From Phytophthora sp. 'mugwort' (lineage: Eukaryota > Oomycota > Peronosporomycetes > Peronosporales > Peronosporaceae), in the NCBI GenBank assembly GCA_033558025.1, contig JAUCEF010000007.1:3844001-3908000 (forward strand): DNA of 64,000 nucleotides, read 5' to 3'. This document shows, piece by piece, positions 11,640-20,989 of the stretch. The position numbers and the translations under genes were made by a program. Under the pieces are notes generated by a model that saw only the letters and a program-made list of their open reading frames with translations, searched no databases and was not told the origin of the DNA. Each line of letters starts with the position of its first letter. Positions within the stretch are counted from its first letter, which is position 1.

Positions 11640-12522
11640 TCGTCGCTGGATGAGTTGGCGCTCCCGTCGGAGTCTGACTCGGACCCTCTATGGATGCGCG
11701 GGTAGTGTGGCTTCTTCTTGCGTTGTGTAGTCGACTTGACTTCCACACGCTTATGTTCTTCCTTGTCTTTTATGTTTTTCCTCTTGATTGCGTTGCAGTC
11801 AGCTATGGTGTGTGAGCCCGTCTTGTGGTAGCTGCACCACTGTTCTTGCTTCGGCTGTCGGTTGACATTCTTGTCTTTCCGGTTCTGCTACTTGAGCCAC
11901 TTCTTGCGCGGCTCGCGGTTGCTCCCCGAGGTACTGTGTCGTTGATTTCGTTCATGTGTCGTCCCACCTTGTTCTGCTTTATCGATGCGGGAGAAGTAGA
12001 GAACTAGGTCGTTCAGTCTGTCGTAGCTGACTCCTGCGGCCGCTAGTTTGTCTTGCCAGGTACGTGGCATGCTGCGCTTAAAGACGCGGCAATGTTGCAC
12101 CTCTGCAGCTCTTCGGCATTTTCCGGTAGTTCCGCGAGCATGCGTACGTTGTCCCGGAGCCGGTATGAAAACTTGAGCAGTGTCTCGTCTCGGTTTTCCG
12201 TCATGGTCCACAGCTCGTGGTATAAGTCTTCACTGAAATCTGGGGGCACTCATAGGTGTCCCACTGCAGTGAAGAACTGTTCGAAGCTCTGGCCTTCTGT
12301 AACCGCTTGTCGGTCTGCCAGTTCCACTTCTGTCTCGAGGTCACAGTCGACTAGCGCGACGAGATTGTGAGCCTTCTGCTCGTCCGTCCAGTTTTTCTTT
12401 CTTGCTAGGGTTCGGAACTGTCCGCACCATCGGAGTCTGTCGCGGTCTCTGCGGGCGCATCGATGGTTGCTGGAGTAGTGACTAGTGTGTATATCACTTA
12501 GTCGTCTTCGTACTTGCGTCCC
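11640..12522 (-). pseudogene. gag of gypsy element, broken
   Basis: This is a capsid-type Gag on the minus strand, spread over several frames from an ATG near 12522. A capsid-like segment includes LLKFSYRLRDNVRMLAELP. A zinc-knuckle-like segment near 11800-11840 reads WCSYHKTGSHTIADC, with CX2HX4HX4C spacing, a variant of the usual CCHC. A lysine/serine-rich acidic region follows towards the protease. At least three frame changes and one in-frame stop (near 12500) are present. Confidence 0.75.
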
Positions 12523-12602
12523 ATGGTCGTTGGGTCGGCTTCTCCCGTATGGTATTCACACGTGTTGAGTGTGGTGCTGAAGTGTGTTCAATCTGATCAG
12601 AA

Positions 12603-12853
12603 TGACACGCCAGTGGTGGCGTGGTGAGTTAGCAGGGGTTCTTGCCGGAAGAGACCTCTGCGTTGGGATGCGAAATGGAGAATGAATTAAATGTAAGGAG
12701 AGAAAGAATTTGCCTACGTGCTTCTAGAGCGCTTCATCTGTGATATCCGGTGCCAGATCTGTGGTCTGTGACAGCTGCCGCCAGATCTGCGATATCCGTC
12801 GTCAGCACGTCGTCGACTTAGTCTCTTGCTAATCGCTTGGGCTGGCGATGTCA
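12603..12853 (-). repeat. 5' LTR (251 bp)
   Basis: This starts TGACACGCCAGTGGTGGCG and ends GGCTGGCGATGTCA. It carries an extra GCCGCCAGATCTG-type stretch relative to the other copy. The adjacent internal sequence (rc TTCTGATCAGATTGAAC) is where the primer-binding site should lie; I could not match it to a specific tRNA. Confidence 0.93.
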
Positions 12854-13105
12854 GCCCATTTAGTGGCGACTTTCTTCTCCCAGCTCCCCCTGCAGCCCCA
12901 ATTGCTCTATTCCAACGCCATAGATCAAGCTATTACTGCTCGAATTACATATTCCCGTGCTCTCGATGAATTGACACAATACTGTAACCACATGACGGAG
13001 AAGGTAACGCATCTTGAAATTCTAAAATCTAACAATTATAGCTATCGTCAACTCCATGGCCACAAACTTACAATTGATTCAACAATAAAGTCCCCGCGAC
13101 ACTAG

Positions 13106-14014
13106 GCTAACGTGTAATGGTAGCTGTCCAGGTGCGGAGCTGAGTCTCCCACCAGCTAGATCCGGCCCTCAACCCTGGAGGTATCTAGGGATAGGGACTT
13201 TGGAGAGGAACACGAGGCACTACGACCGGGCAGTCGCAGATGTTCCCTGCCATCACCCGCATCAAATATACAGCGGACCCGCATATGTCGCCCAGCAAGA
13301 TCCACCGGGCTTTGCGGTATATTCGCATGACGAACCCCTTGGCCAAGGCACTATCCGTAAGCACCACAGCCCCCACGGTCCCTAACAGTGGTCCCCGCGC
13401 CCTATTATCCGACTGTCCCCGTGCCTACCGGCCGTTCAGCTTACCTCTTACGCCTTACGCCGTCTAAGCTTCGTTCACAGGTACGACAACCCTGTCCGCT
13501 GCCAAACTCTCTGTTTAGGTCTTTACTTAACGCTCGTCCTGCGCTAAATCTTGACTGAGAGTCGAGCGGCCAGACCGCACGCTCGTTGCCTTCACCTGCC
13601 GAAGCCTCCCCGTGATCCTCTAGCCTAGCTACCGAGAACACCCTTTGCTACCTATTACCCTTAATGAGCCACCAGCTCACGGCCTCCTGGCCTCGCAATC
13701 TCTTCCTATCGTCGTCCATCCTCCTCGTATACCTTGCCGAAGTCCTTTACTCCGTGTCAATCCTGCGATCTTTTACGGTCGTCAATGAGCAACTTGAAGT
13801 AGCTAGATACCACCCCTCGCTGGTGTCACTAGTCCACTGCCTTTACGTCGTCACCGACAGTCCTTCTTGTCTACATCTTGTCACAGGCCGCTGTGACCGT
13901 CCTCGTTGTTTTAGTCATCCGTCAAGTCGATCACCACGGGCACCACCATCTGCTGTGCTTGTACGCGATCACCGTATCCACGATTAGCCAACCAACTACA
14001 CAATGTTTTTGGCA
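13106..14014. other. Unassigned, left flank of the Polinton
   Basis: Nothing in these 900 bp is recognised. Open frames on both strands are short and have no family resemblance. In plus frame the last 126 bases before the Polinton (from 13895) are open and continue in frame across the target duplication into the GAF gene beyond 32508, which may be chance. Confidence 0.3.
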
Positions 14015-14020
14015 AGTGGG
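14015..14020. repeat. Polinton target duplication, left copy AGTGGG
   Basis: AGTGGG lies directly outside the left terminus and is repeated exactly at 32502-32507 outside the right terminus. Six base pairs is the duplication size made by Polinton/Maverick integrases. Confidence 0.95.
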
Positions 14021-14182
14021 AGTAGTAATACTTAGCACATTACGCCGGCAGTTTGTTTTCTTACCATATTTTTACAAGGAGACTAGGTTTAACCATTTCT
14101 AATAAGAAATGGTTAAACCAATATCCAGCTGGCGTTTCTAACCAGACAACCAATCGATAGCCTCAGAGCGTAAGGAGTCATC
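14021..14182 (+). repeat. Polinton left TIR (162 bp)
   Basis: This matches 32358-32501 in reverse complement with scattered substitutions. It begins AGTAGTAATACTTAGC, in line with the AG-start of Polintons, and ends around AGCGTAAGGAGTCATC. It is 18 bp longer than the right copy, because of an inverted duplication that makes a hairpin at 14086-14119. Confidence 0.93.
14086..14119. repeat. Perfect hairpin inside left TIR
   Basis: Two perfect 15-bp arms, GGTTTAACCATTTCT and its reverse complement, flank a 4-nt AATA loop. The right TIR has the first arm in mutated form (rc GGTTTAATCGTTTCT) but lacks the second. The left therefore carries an insertion of about 19 bp, AAGAAATGGTTAAACCAAT, copied in inverted orientation from the adjacent bases. 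Confidence 0.9.
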
Positions 14183-14310
14183 TAAAGCATTTTAACTAGG
14201 TCTAAAATCAGTTAAAGCCCCTGCAGCGACAGTCCATGCACCTCCATAATTAAATTAATGCTTAAAAAAATAATAAGGGGCTATGTATTTAGATATACCC
14301 AACTGATAAC

Positions 14311-14610
14311 ATGTCGAACGAATTAACTTTTGGAAAATACAAGGGCACCCAGATCGATGAAGTATATTCTTCTGATCCTGGTTATTGGCGATGGGCATTC
14401 AATCAACCCAGTTTAAATATTGGGGAGATCAAAATATTCTTATACTCCAAATTTCTAACTGATGATAATTCATATATGATGACGTGGGGGGTATACCGCG
14501 GTAAGTCTCTCAAGCAGATCAGTCGGGTTGATCCCAATTACATTGATTGGCTTCGTAAGAGTCAATTTGTAATTAACAAATGCCCTAAGCTTTTAGCACA
14601 ATTGAACTAA
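14311..14610 (+). CDS. Small protein, two exonuclease X C-terminal-like units
   Basis: The 99-residue protein is one of the few unbroken Polinton genes. It contains two tandem copies of one motif: LTFGKYKGTQIDEVYSSDPG then YWRWA (residues 4-30), and MTWGVYRGKSLKQISRVDPN then YIDWL (residues 56-83). The pattern FGKYKG...DPxYxxW is that of the exodeoxyribonuclease X-like C-terminal domain, also found alone in large DNA viruses. No exonuclease core is present, so a nucleic-acid or protein-binding role is only a guess. The ATG at 14311 is the first in frame. It converges with the capsid gene, 14 bp apart. Confidence 0.65.
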   Translation: MSNELTFGKYKGTQIDEVYSSDPGYWRWAFNQPSLNIGEIKIFLYSKFLTDDNSYMMTWGVYRGKSLKQISRVDPNYIDWLRKSQFVINKCPKLLAQLN

Positions 14611-14624
14611 GATAATAGTTTTTC

Positions 14625-16339
14625 TTAAGCTGTGGTATAGTCAAACACCTCCCCAGTTAGTCTATCGAAGGTTAGTTCTTGTTCGGACACAACGAATACT
14701 AACATATTAGTGCCCTGGCATCCAGCATTAACACCTTGGATCTGAAGCGCTTGGGGTACATCACGCTCTGTTAGACGACTAACGTCAGCAATTAGAACAC
14801 GGTTAGTTAAAGACCACGTCTGATAGTAAGAAGACCATTAACAAGCTCAGGGGTGAGATCACCATTGATCGATGCGATTTTAGCTACCTCATTATTGAAG
14901 TGATGGAAATCGTAGTCATGGCTGATATCGAAGGTCTGCTGGGAGCCGATACGAACGTTGAAGTTGCGAATACTCGAACCCGGGTGTAGCGTCCATGGAG
15001 CCGAATCAAACGGACTCTGGAATTCCTGGACAGCAGCAGCAAAACTATCAGTTTGCTCGGCAAAAGGCAATAGAATGATATACTTGGCGTTCTTGATAGA
15101 AGCTGATAGCTGAAGATCGAATGCTGCATTACGCTGAGTTGATTGCTTACCAGTGCCAGCGCGCTGGTAGAACCACTGAGCATAGCAATCATTAAACCGA
15201 ACCTTTTAACTGGCTTTGATATGATTGCTTGAGGGTTCTCAAGATGTACAAACGGAACGTAAAGACGCGAAGTGGTAAAAGGCATGTATGTACCATCAAC
15301 GGTAGGTTCGAGTGCATTGACAACAGCACCCCAAGCAATACTGAACCCAGCAGAAGTGGCAAGAACTCCTGCCATCGGATTCCCAGTAGAAGAAGCAGAA
15401 ATCATGATTGGACAGGTATTACCAGAGACAAGAGTAGTGCTGGTTAGAGACATACCCTTGGAAGCATCCACGGCAACAGCAGAGGTACCCTGATTGACTC
15501 GGAAGCGGAGGCGGATTTGAGGGTTCGCCATGAGATCTAACACCTTAAAGATAGGGTACAGATCAGTTAAAGTTATCTTTAGCATGTAGTTCCACGTCCC
15601 CATAATTCCATTAGCCGCTGCGACGCCAGCTACGAATGCGCCACGCGCCAGTTGATTTGTGATTTGTGGTAGAAGCTGCAGCAGCACCAAGTGAAGGCCA
15701 CGACGTGGAGAAATCAGATCCAGCGTTAGGAGGGTTCGACAACAGACGCTTTGCAAGACCATCGTTAGCGGTGGAGGCTCCTCCAGAGGGACAAGTTGTA
15801 TCGAACGAAGATGAGAAGGTAGTAGTGGTTGTGTATCCATCTCCAGTAGTCGAGCTTGTAGCTGATCTGTACAAAGCTGACTGAGCAGCATCCGGATAAA
15901 AAAATGATTCAGCTCCATGCTTCTCAACATACTGAGGACTGTAGCTTGTCTGAGCGCGGATATTGTTCCAAAACAGCTTGTAATCAGCCATCGAGACAAT
16001 GGCCTTACCATTGAGTTCGAGAGACATGCTATCGATGACATTCCAGTTGCCACACTTCAAAGAAGCACAGAAGCGATTGGCAGCAGCGGTCTGAGCAGTA
16101 GAACCATTTTTCATCGAGACCTTATATGGGAGCATGATGTATGCATCGCGAAGACACGCAAATCCTTCAGAGCCGTTTAGCTGAGCTGTAGCATCGATAG
16201 TGATAACACCGTTCTGATACGAGCCTTGATTCAGATCGATCACAAAATGTACGCGTTTGCCAGAAGATACTTTGATCTCCGGATCGCTTTGCAGCGAGCT
16301 CTGGTACAAATACTGATCGGATAGTTGAGTTTCGCTCAT
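14625..16339 (-). pseudogene. MCP: Polinton major capsid protein, broken
   Basis: The ATG at 16339 opens a frame of about 215 residues with features of Polinton-type double jelly-roll capsid proteins: VHFVIDLNQGSYQNGVITID, DSMSLELNGKAIV and DYKLFWNNIRAQTSYSPQYV. The reading then moves to a second frame (about 15690-15205, TWNYMLKITLTDLYPIFKVL and RLYVPFVHLENP), a third (about 15200-14828, HPGSSIRNFNVRIGSQQTFD) and a fourth ending with the stop at 14625. Total coding length corresponds to about 570 residues, normal for the family. The identification rests on position beside protease, penton and ATPase plus these motifs. Three frameshifts make it non-functional. It is divergent from the protease gene, with 48 bp between their ATGs. 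Confidence 0.8.
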
Positions 16340-16387
16340 TGTTGAATCTATATGGTTTCTAATATACTTTCGTTGAAATTAAATATT

Positions 16388-16771
16388 ATGAGCGATCTCA
16401 TTAAACCGATCACCAGCGACCACGATCTTATCGAGCTTGCAGATCAAATTGGAGTACATCTGGACGTAATATTTGAATCAAATGAAATATTGAAACCGAT
16501 TTCGAAGAAAGGAACCTATTTGATACTATTGAGGCCTCCTAACCTTGATGTAGGGCATTGGACCTGTGTTGATAATGGTGAATACTTTGACAGTATGGGC
16601 GAAGCAGCTCCTACCAAGTATGGAACTAAACAGTACAATCCCAAACAGTATTAAGGTACTTACGGAGACTATTGCGGTATATGGTGCATACTCTGGTTGT
16701 ATTGCAAACAAAACAGGAAGATTGGACTATTGAGCCCATTCAAAGACTTGAATTTACCATTCTTTGAATAA
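16388..16771 (+). pseudogene. PRO: Adenain-like maturation cysteine protease, in-frame stop
   Basis: The frame encodes 127 residues of an adenovirus-type (Ulp1-fold) cysteine protease, which cleaves virion precursor proteins. The catalytic His lies in VGHWTCVDNGEYFDSMGE and the nucleophile Cys in YGDYCGIWCILWLY, where a Gln-containing stretch usually precedes. A single in-frame TAA at 16652-16654 sits between the two catalytic regions, and the frame then continues to its natural stop at 16771. The ATG at 16388 is preferred over an upstream non-ATG extension. The size is slightly short for the family. Confidence 0.8.
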
Positions 16772-16794
16772 TAAATCAATCATGAAATATAATC

Positions 16795-17594
16795 ATGGAA
16801 TTCAAAGAATTAGCCGTTTCAGCGTCGGTTCCAGAGACAAAGCTCAAGCGAGCTTTCAAGACCGGTACTCTATCCTTGACTAAGGATGAGTTGAGTGGCT
16901 CTGGTGCTACGCTTCATCTTCATCTTCATCCTGAATCGTATATTAAAGCTCCTCGAGCTCAAAAATCTGGTAACGGAACGCGTTTAGCTATCACACACAA
17001 GGAGATCGTCTATCCATATAAGCACATGCAAGGGGGAGGCATGCACGGGGCAAGCATATGGAGTAAGATTTGGGGAGGAATTAAATCCGCTTTCAAATTT
17101 GGGAAAGACTCAGGGATACTGTCTCGTGTTGCTGATGTAGATGTCCCCGCTCTTGCAACCGCACTCGGAGCTCCACATGGTGCTATTCCAGCGAGAGCTG
17201 CTATCCGCTCTATGACTGGAATCGGTGTTTATGATAGCGATAGTGGTACTAGTGATCTTGAGGGACGCCTGACCATGGCTGATGCTGAGAAGGAGCCAAA
17301 CGTGCTCTCGCTTACACGAAGCGTAAGGGGATTCTTACAGACGCTGTCGATGCTGGCGAGAAGTTTCTCCTGAGCAAGGCGACGAAACCGGAGCACGGTG
17401 ATCTAATCAAGACGCTTCGCGGCGAAGTCCGTCGTCGTTATGGAGTAGGCATTGTCAAGCCAAAGTCTAAGAGGTTTGCAAAGGGGTCCCAGGAGGCGAA
17501 GGATCACATGGCGAAGATACGCGCTATGAAAAAGTCTGGGGATCCTTTCGAATGTGATTTCAGTAGAGAGAAAAAGCTAAATGAAGAAGTTTAA
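16795..17594 (+). pseudogene. Putative Polinton minor virion protein, one frameshift
   Basis: It follows the protease by 23 bp on the same strand. The first frame (16795 to about 17305) includes a glycine-rich amphipathic or hydrophobic stretch, GGMHGASIWSKIWGGIKSAF, and an alanine-rich segment around VPALATALGAPHGAIPARAA. The second frame (about 17308-17594) is strongly basic: YTKRKGILTDAVDAG, EVRRRYGVGIVKPKSKRF and KAKIRAMKKSGDPF-like. A basic protein with a membrane-active-looking helix, next to the protease, recalls adenovirus core or lytic proteins, but that is inference and I do not recognise a named family. One frameshift near 17305 breaks it. Confidence 0.5.
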
Positions 17595-17721
17595 TTTTTT
17601 GGTCGAAGCAAGAGCATGATCGATACTGAAATATCGCGGAATTTAATTTTCTGATCGTTTTGGTTGTAGATACTGATAGTAATTGTGGATCGCGAACCAT
17701 TATTCCAATTCATCCATGCTA

Positions 17722-18452
17722 CTATGATGGCTTATAGTTGATCAGCTGACCAATACCAGCATCACCTCTATCAAAGGCGCTAAGGATATCGCCAGAAGCA
17801 ACATACTCGTTTTTGATTAAATCACAGCGAACAATGTATGAACTGGTTGGGTGGATCTGTGGGATGAAATTAGATAGTTGAGCACTTGCCACTGTTGCTG
17901 AGGTAGCAGGGTACGTAGCTGTAGTTAGACCAAGTAGCGACCCAAATGCAACATTATTGGTGATTAAACGCGGAACGCGAGTTGTAGTAGGCAATCCACT
18001 ACCACCAGCTGAGTATAAACCAATGCAGGTCTCGTGTATCCAGCGGGAAGACTCGAAGGAGTCGGAGAGAAATCGACCTGAGCTGCGTAATAGACACTTT
18101 CTCAGTAAGTTTGATATAGAAAGCATTGTTACCAAGCCGTCGATGAGATAAGCACCTGCGTTAACAATAGCTGTCTGGATACTTCTGTTGATATCATCGT
18201 AGCTGTAATATCCATCTGGTAGTGTAATACTAATCGTAGAAGTGGTTGCAGCCGTTGGAACCTCGACTTGAAAGGTCGTGTTCTGGAATTGAATAGAATC
18301 AATGTTGTACTCGCTGTTAAAAGATTGATTGATTGAATAGCGCAAACAACATCGCGAAAGTCAGCTGCCGATCCCGGAAACTGATATTTCCACGACGAGT
18401 TTTATCCATCTGCTACGAGGTTGGTGCTATCGATTTTCAAGAAACTCGCCAT
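17722..18452 (-). pseudogene. Polinton penton (minor capsid) protein, broken
   Basis: The ATG at 18452 is followed by an in-frame TAA after 16 codons and a frameshift near 18345. Recognisable features of the single jelly-roll penton of Polintons and Polinton-like viruses are WKYQFPGSAADFRDVVCAI, ISITLPDGYYSYDDINRSIQ and, in a shifted frame near 18040, SPTPSSLPAGYTRP. The end of the protein is around NVAFGSLLGLTTATYP and YIVRCDLIKNEYVASGDILS. The phrase around 'LPDGYYSYDDIN' is typical of this family. At least four lesions are present. It forms the capsid vertices together with the major capsid protein. Confidence 0.75.
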
Positions 18453-18614
18453 GATGACTATATAATTATCAACAAAATTTATATTAGTTTTATTCAGATA
18501 TTCAGTCTTGATTGGCATATCGAAATTGAATCTGATTTCGCCCTTAACAGAATCGATGAGCAACATCTGACCTTTCTTTCAGTTACCTTATTATAATAAT
18601 AGACTATTGAGCGA

Positions 18615-19172
18615 TCATCTACCCTTAATATTAAAATCTTTAACAACCATCTGCAAATCCCGCTTTGGATTAGCCTTTAGGATTGCTACATACTCGGAGT
18701 TTAAGCGTATCATCTTATCGGTTGCAAAGTAGCTGTGGCTTAGGAATATAGTTGATAACTTTAAATGACGTCCGCGAGTAAAATATATTGGGAAAATATA
18801 TTCCTGGAGTAGCTTGTCGTTGCTGTAGTCGTCTATATTTATAAGCTCAGGTTTGTTAGAGCTCATGGGTGTATGACGTACTTGATCAACTTTCGGAGGT
18901 GTATCTGGGTCAGCAAAAGTAATGAAATCTTCAAGCTTCTCGCGAAGGTACTCATACAGTTCTTGATGAGGATGACGAGCAATAATCGTTAAATGAGCGA
19001 ATACGTGGGGAGAATGCTTGAGGATAAACATACATAAATTGTTCTTTCCACTGAATGAGGGTCCAAGGACAACCATTCTAAATAGCTTTTTAATGTCAAG
19101 CAAAGTAATATCACCCATACCAGACTTGAACTTTTTCGGCAGCGAAGCGCCATAGTTTGGAATAGCGCTCAT
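18615..19172 (-). CDS. FtsK/A32-type genome-packaging ATPase, altered Walker A
   Basis: The 185-residue open frame starts at the ATG at 19172. The P-loop reads VVLGPSFSGKNNLCMFIL near residue 35. The family consensus is GK followed by Ser or Thr, which coordinates magnesium, but here it is Asn, so the enzyme may be dead or this may be a decay mutation. A Walker B-like stretch is ELINIDDYSND, and the downstream block FTRGRHLKLSTIFLSHSYFA holds the Gln/Asn-sensor region typical of A32-like ATPases. It would pump DNA into capsids. The frame is open, though slightly short for the family, and its neighbours are all broken. Confidence 0.8.
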   Translation of the reverse strand: MSAIPNYGASLPKKFKSGMGDITLLDIKKLFRMVVLGPSFSGKNNLCMFILKHSPHVFAHLTIIARHPHQELYEYLREKLEDFITFADPDTPPKVDQVRHTPMSSNKPELINIDDYSNDKLLQEYIFPIYFTRGRHLKLSTIFLSHSYFATDKMIRLNSEYVAILKANPKRDLQMVVKDFNIKGR

Positions 19173-19219
19173 GGTCGTGTCTTTTAATACTGGATCTATA
19201 TAGATTGAGACAAAACAAA

Positions 19220-20969
19220 CATGAGTTCTGGTTTCGCGTATCCTCAACCAATATTCATATCACGATCTACAATCCTGAATTCTATCTGTCGTTAGACGCC
19301 AGTGGTTATCTTACTTACGAATATGCACAGACTCTCTATATTAGAAAGAACGATTACCGACTAACATACATCACCGGTATTACACCTGGAGCAGCAACAC
19401 AATGAATATCTCTTGTTCTAGGTACTAACAATGATATCAGTGGCATTGGAACACTATCTTGCACTAACCTGATTATGAATGGATCCGCCGTCTCGTCTGC
19501 TTCTGATTACGGAATGAGCATAACTCCAGGTACAGCCGCTAATCAAAAAGCATTGGTACTTGACAGTGCAGGAGCTATTGCTACTATCAGCTCGCTCACG
19601 GTTACCAACATTTACGGAGGTATCAAAACGGCAGCTGAGCCATCAATTACATCTGTTGGTACTCTCTCTTCGCCGACGCTGGCTACAGCTGGAACAGGCT
19701 TACAAATACCATCGCTGAAGTTTTCGGATGGCGTATCGGCTTACACTACATTTAATCAGATGTACTACCTCGGCATAACAGAGGGCGGTGCTACTGGTTC
19801 TAAGGCAATGATTCTTAATTCAACGACAGACTTTTCAGGTGTTAATTCATTCTCAGCTGCTATCATCAATGGCACTACGAAAACTTCTGGAACGATTGGT
19901 GATTTCAGATCGCTTCAAATAGGTTCCACGACAGTGATATCATCAAGTCGCAACATTTCAAATATTGGTACGATATCAGCAACATCGCTTTCAGGTACTC
20001 TTCAGACTGCCTCCCAGCCAAATATAACGAGTGTTGGTACGCTAGCTTCTCTAAGCGTATCTGGCAACATCATTTCGAATGGGTTGCTCAATGGATTCTT
20101 GGGATACGGCAACCAACCTCACATAACGACGGTAGGCAGTCTGACAGAGCTTGGTATAAACAGTACTCTAACGACTGAGTATTTTCAAATCAAAGGTAGC
20201 GGGCTTGATTACCTTGATGGCTCATATACCAGAATGTGTCGATTCGTCGGATCAAACATAACGGCATGCGAGCTCCAAATAGAGGTATAATGGATCTGCT
20301 GGAACTTCTACAAACGCATCATGGATAGGTAATATTTCAGCAACTGATCTCCGATTCGGCACAGGTAGTACTACTCAAATGATTTTGACCGCCGGGGGTC
20401 GATTCGGGATCGGTATGACCTCTCCTTCCTGTCCATTAAATGTTCCTGGCGTAGTCTCTTTCACGTTCGAGACGGGTGGTAGTACGGTCTACAGACTGAG
20501 GACTGACTCAGGAGTGACCGAGAGCGCTCTAGGTCCTATAGGCTATAACGTTAGTGTGTTCGGAGGCTACATAGCTTGCACTTCAATGGCTATGACATCA
20601 GACAGACGCCTTAAGAAGAATATTCAGATCGCACCTCTTGATCATATCAAACGGCTGTACCATAGCGTTGATGTCTGCTTATACGATTGGATTGAATCGG
20701 AGAATCGTCCGGGTCAGGAGGTCGGAGTCTTAGCCCAAGATCTCGTCTCGGCTCATTTGACTGATTTGGTGTCCGTTTTCTATAGAGGTGATATCGAAGA
20801 GGGACCCGACCCATCGCTTGAGCCGGCAAAACAGCAACTCAACGTTGATTATAGTCGTATAGCTGCATACAATATGAAGATGATTCCTAATGGTGAATCT
20901 GCAATACTTGAGATTAGTATCAGTGATAAAAAATCAACGTTTATCGTGGATATCGAAATAAACTCATGA
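19220..20969 (+). pseudogene. Fiber-like protein with S74 chaperone domain, broken
   Basis: A fiber-type virion protein is spread over frames. An ATG at 19220 needs an early frameshift, an in-frame TGA lies at 19403-19405, and a frameshift lies between 20280 and 20379. The central part has repeats of the form PSITSVGTL (near 19650), PNITSVGTLASLSVSGN (near 20020) and PHITTVGSLTELGINST (near 20120), a repeat type seen in virus and phage fibers. The C-terminal 120 residues form an intramolecular chaperone (peptidase S74) domain: MTSDRRLKKNI holds the Ser and Lys of self-cleavage, then VDVCLYDWIE and GVLAQDLVSAHLTDLVSV. Such domains trimerise and then cut themselves off tail spikes. Host attachment is the likely role. 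Confidence 0.78.
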
Positions 20970-20989
20970 GAAATGGAATAAGTTAGATG

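Larger units (their letters stand above)
8335..12853 (-). mobile_element. Ty3/gypsy LTR retrotransposon
   Basis: The 4,519-bp element lies in minus orientation with two LTRs (8335-8575 and 12603-12853) that begin TGACACGCCAGTGG and end TCA. GCCC is duplicated on both sides (8331-8334 and 12854-12857). A purine-rich tract (rc ATGGAGGGAGTA) abuts the 3' LTR at 8576-8587. Domain order from 5' to 3' on the minus strand is gag, protease, reverse transcriptase, RNase H, integrase, which is the Ty3/gypsy order. Coding parts are broken by frameshifts, and the LTRs differ from each other by several substitutions and small indels, so the copy is dead and not very recent. Confidence 0.93.
8136..13105 (+). 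pseudogene. Unknown ORF split by a gypsy retrotransposon
   Basis: An ATG at 8136 opens a frame that is entered by the LTR at 8335. The same frame resumes at 12858, just after the second target copy, and runs to a stop ending at 13105. Removing the element with one GCCC copy leaves 199 + 248 nt, an exact multiple of three (148 residues), with no other stop. The product is hydrophilic in the first half (RIERDDSPESYEF, EDRELVRRARQTR) and mixed in the second half. I do not recognise a family. The neat frame continuity supports an interrupted coding sequence, though the ORF could be longer or belong to another repeat. Either way it is disrupted here. Confidence 0.55.

Noticed and set aside
14884..16053. 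A single 389-codon minus-strand frame in the capsid region
   Set aside because: Only its middle part carries capsid-like sequence; the ends are out of frame relative to the conserved blocks. The capsid gene is better explained by four frames with three frameshifts.
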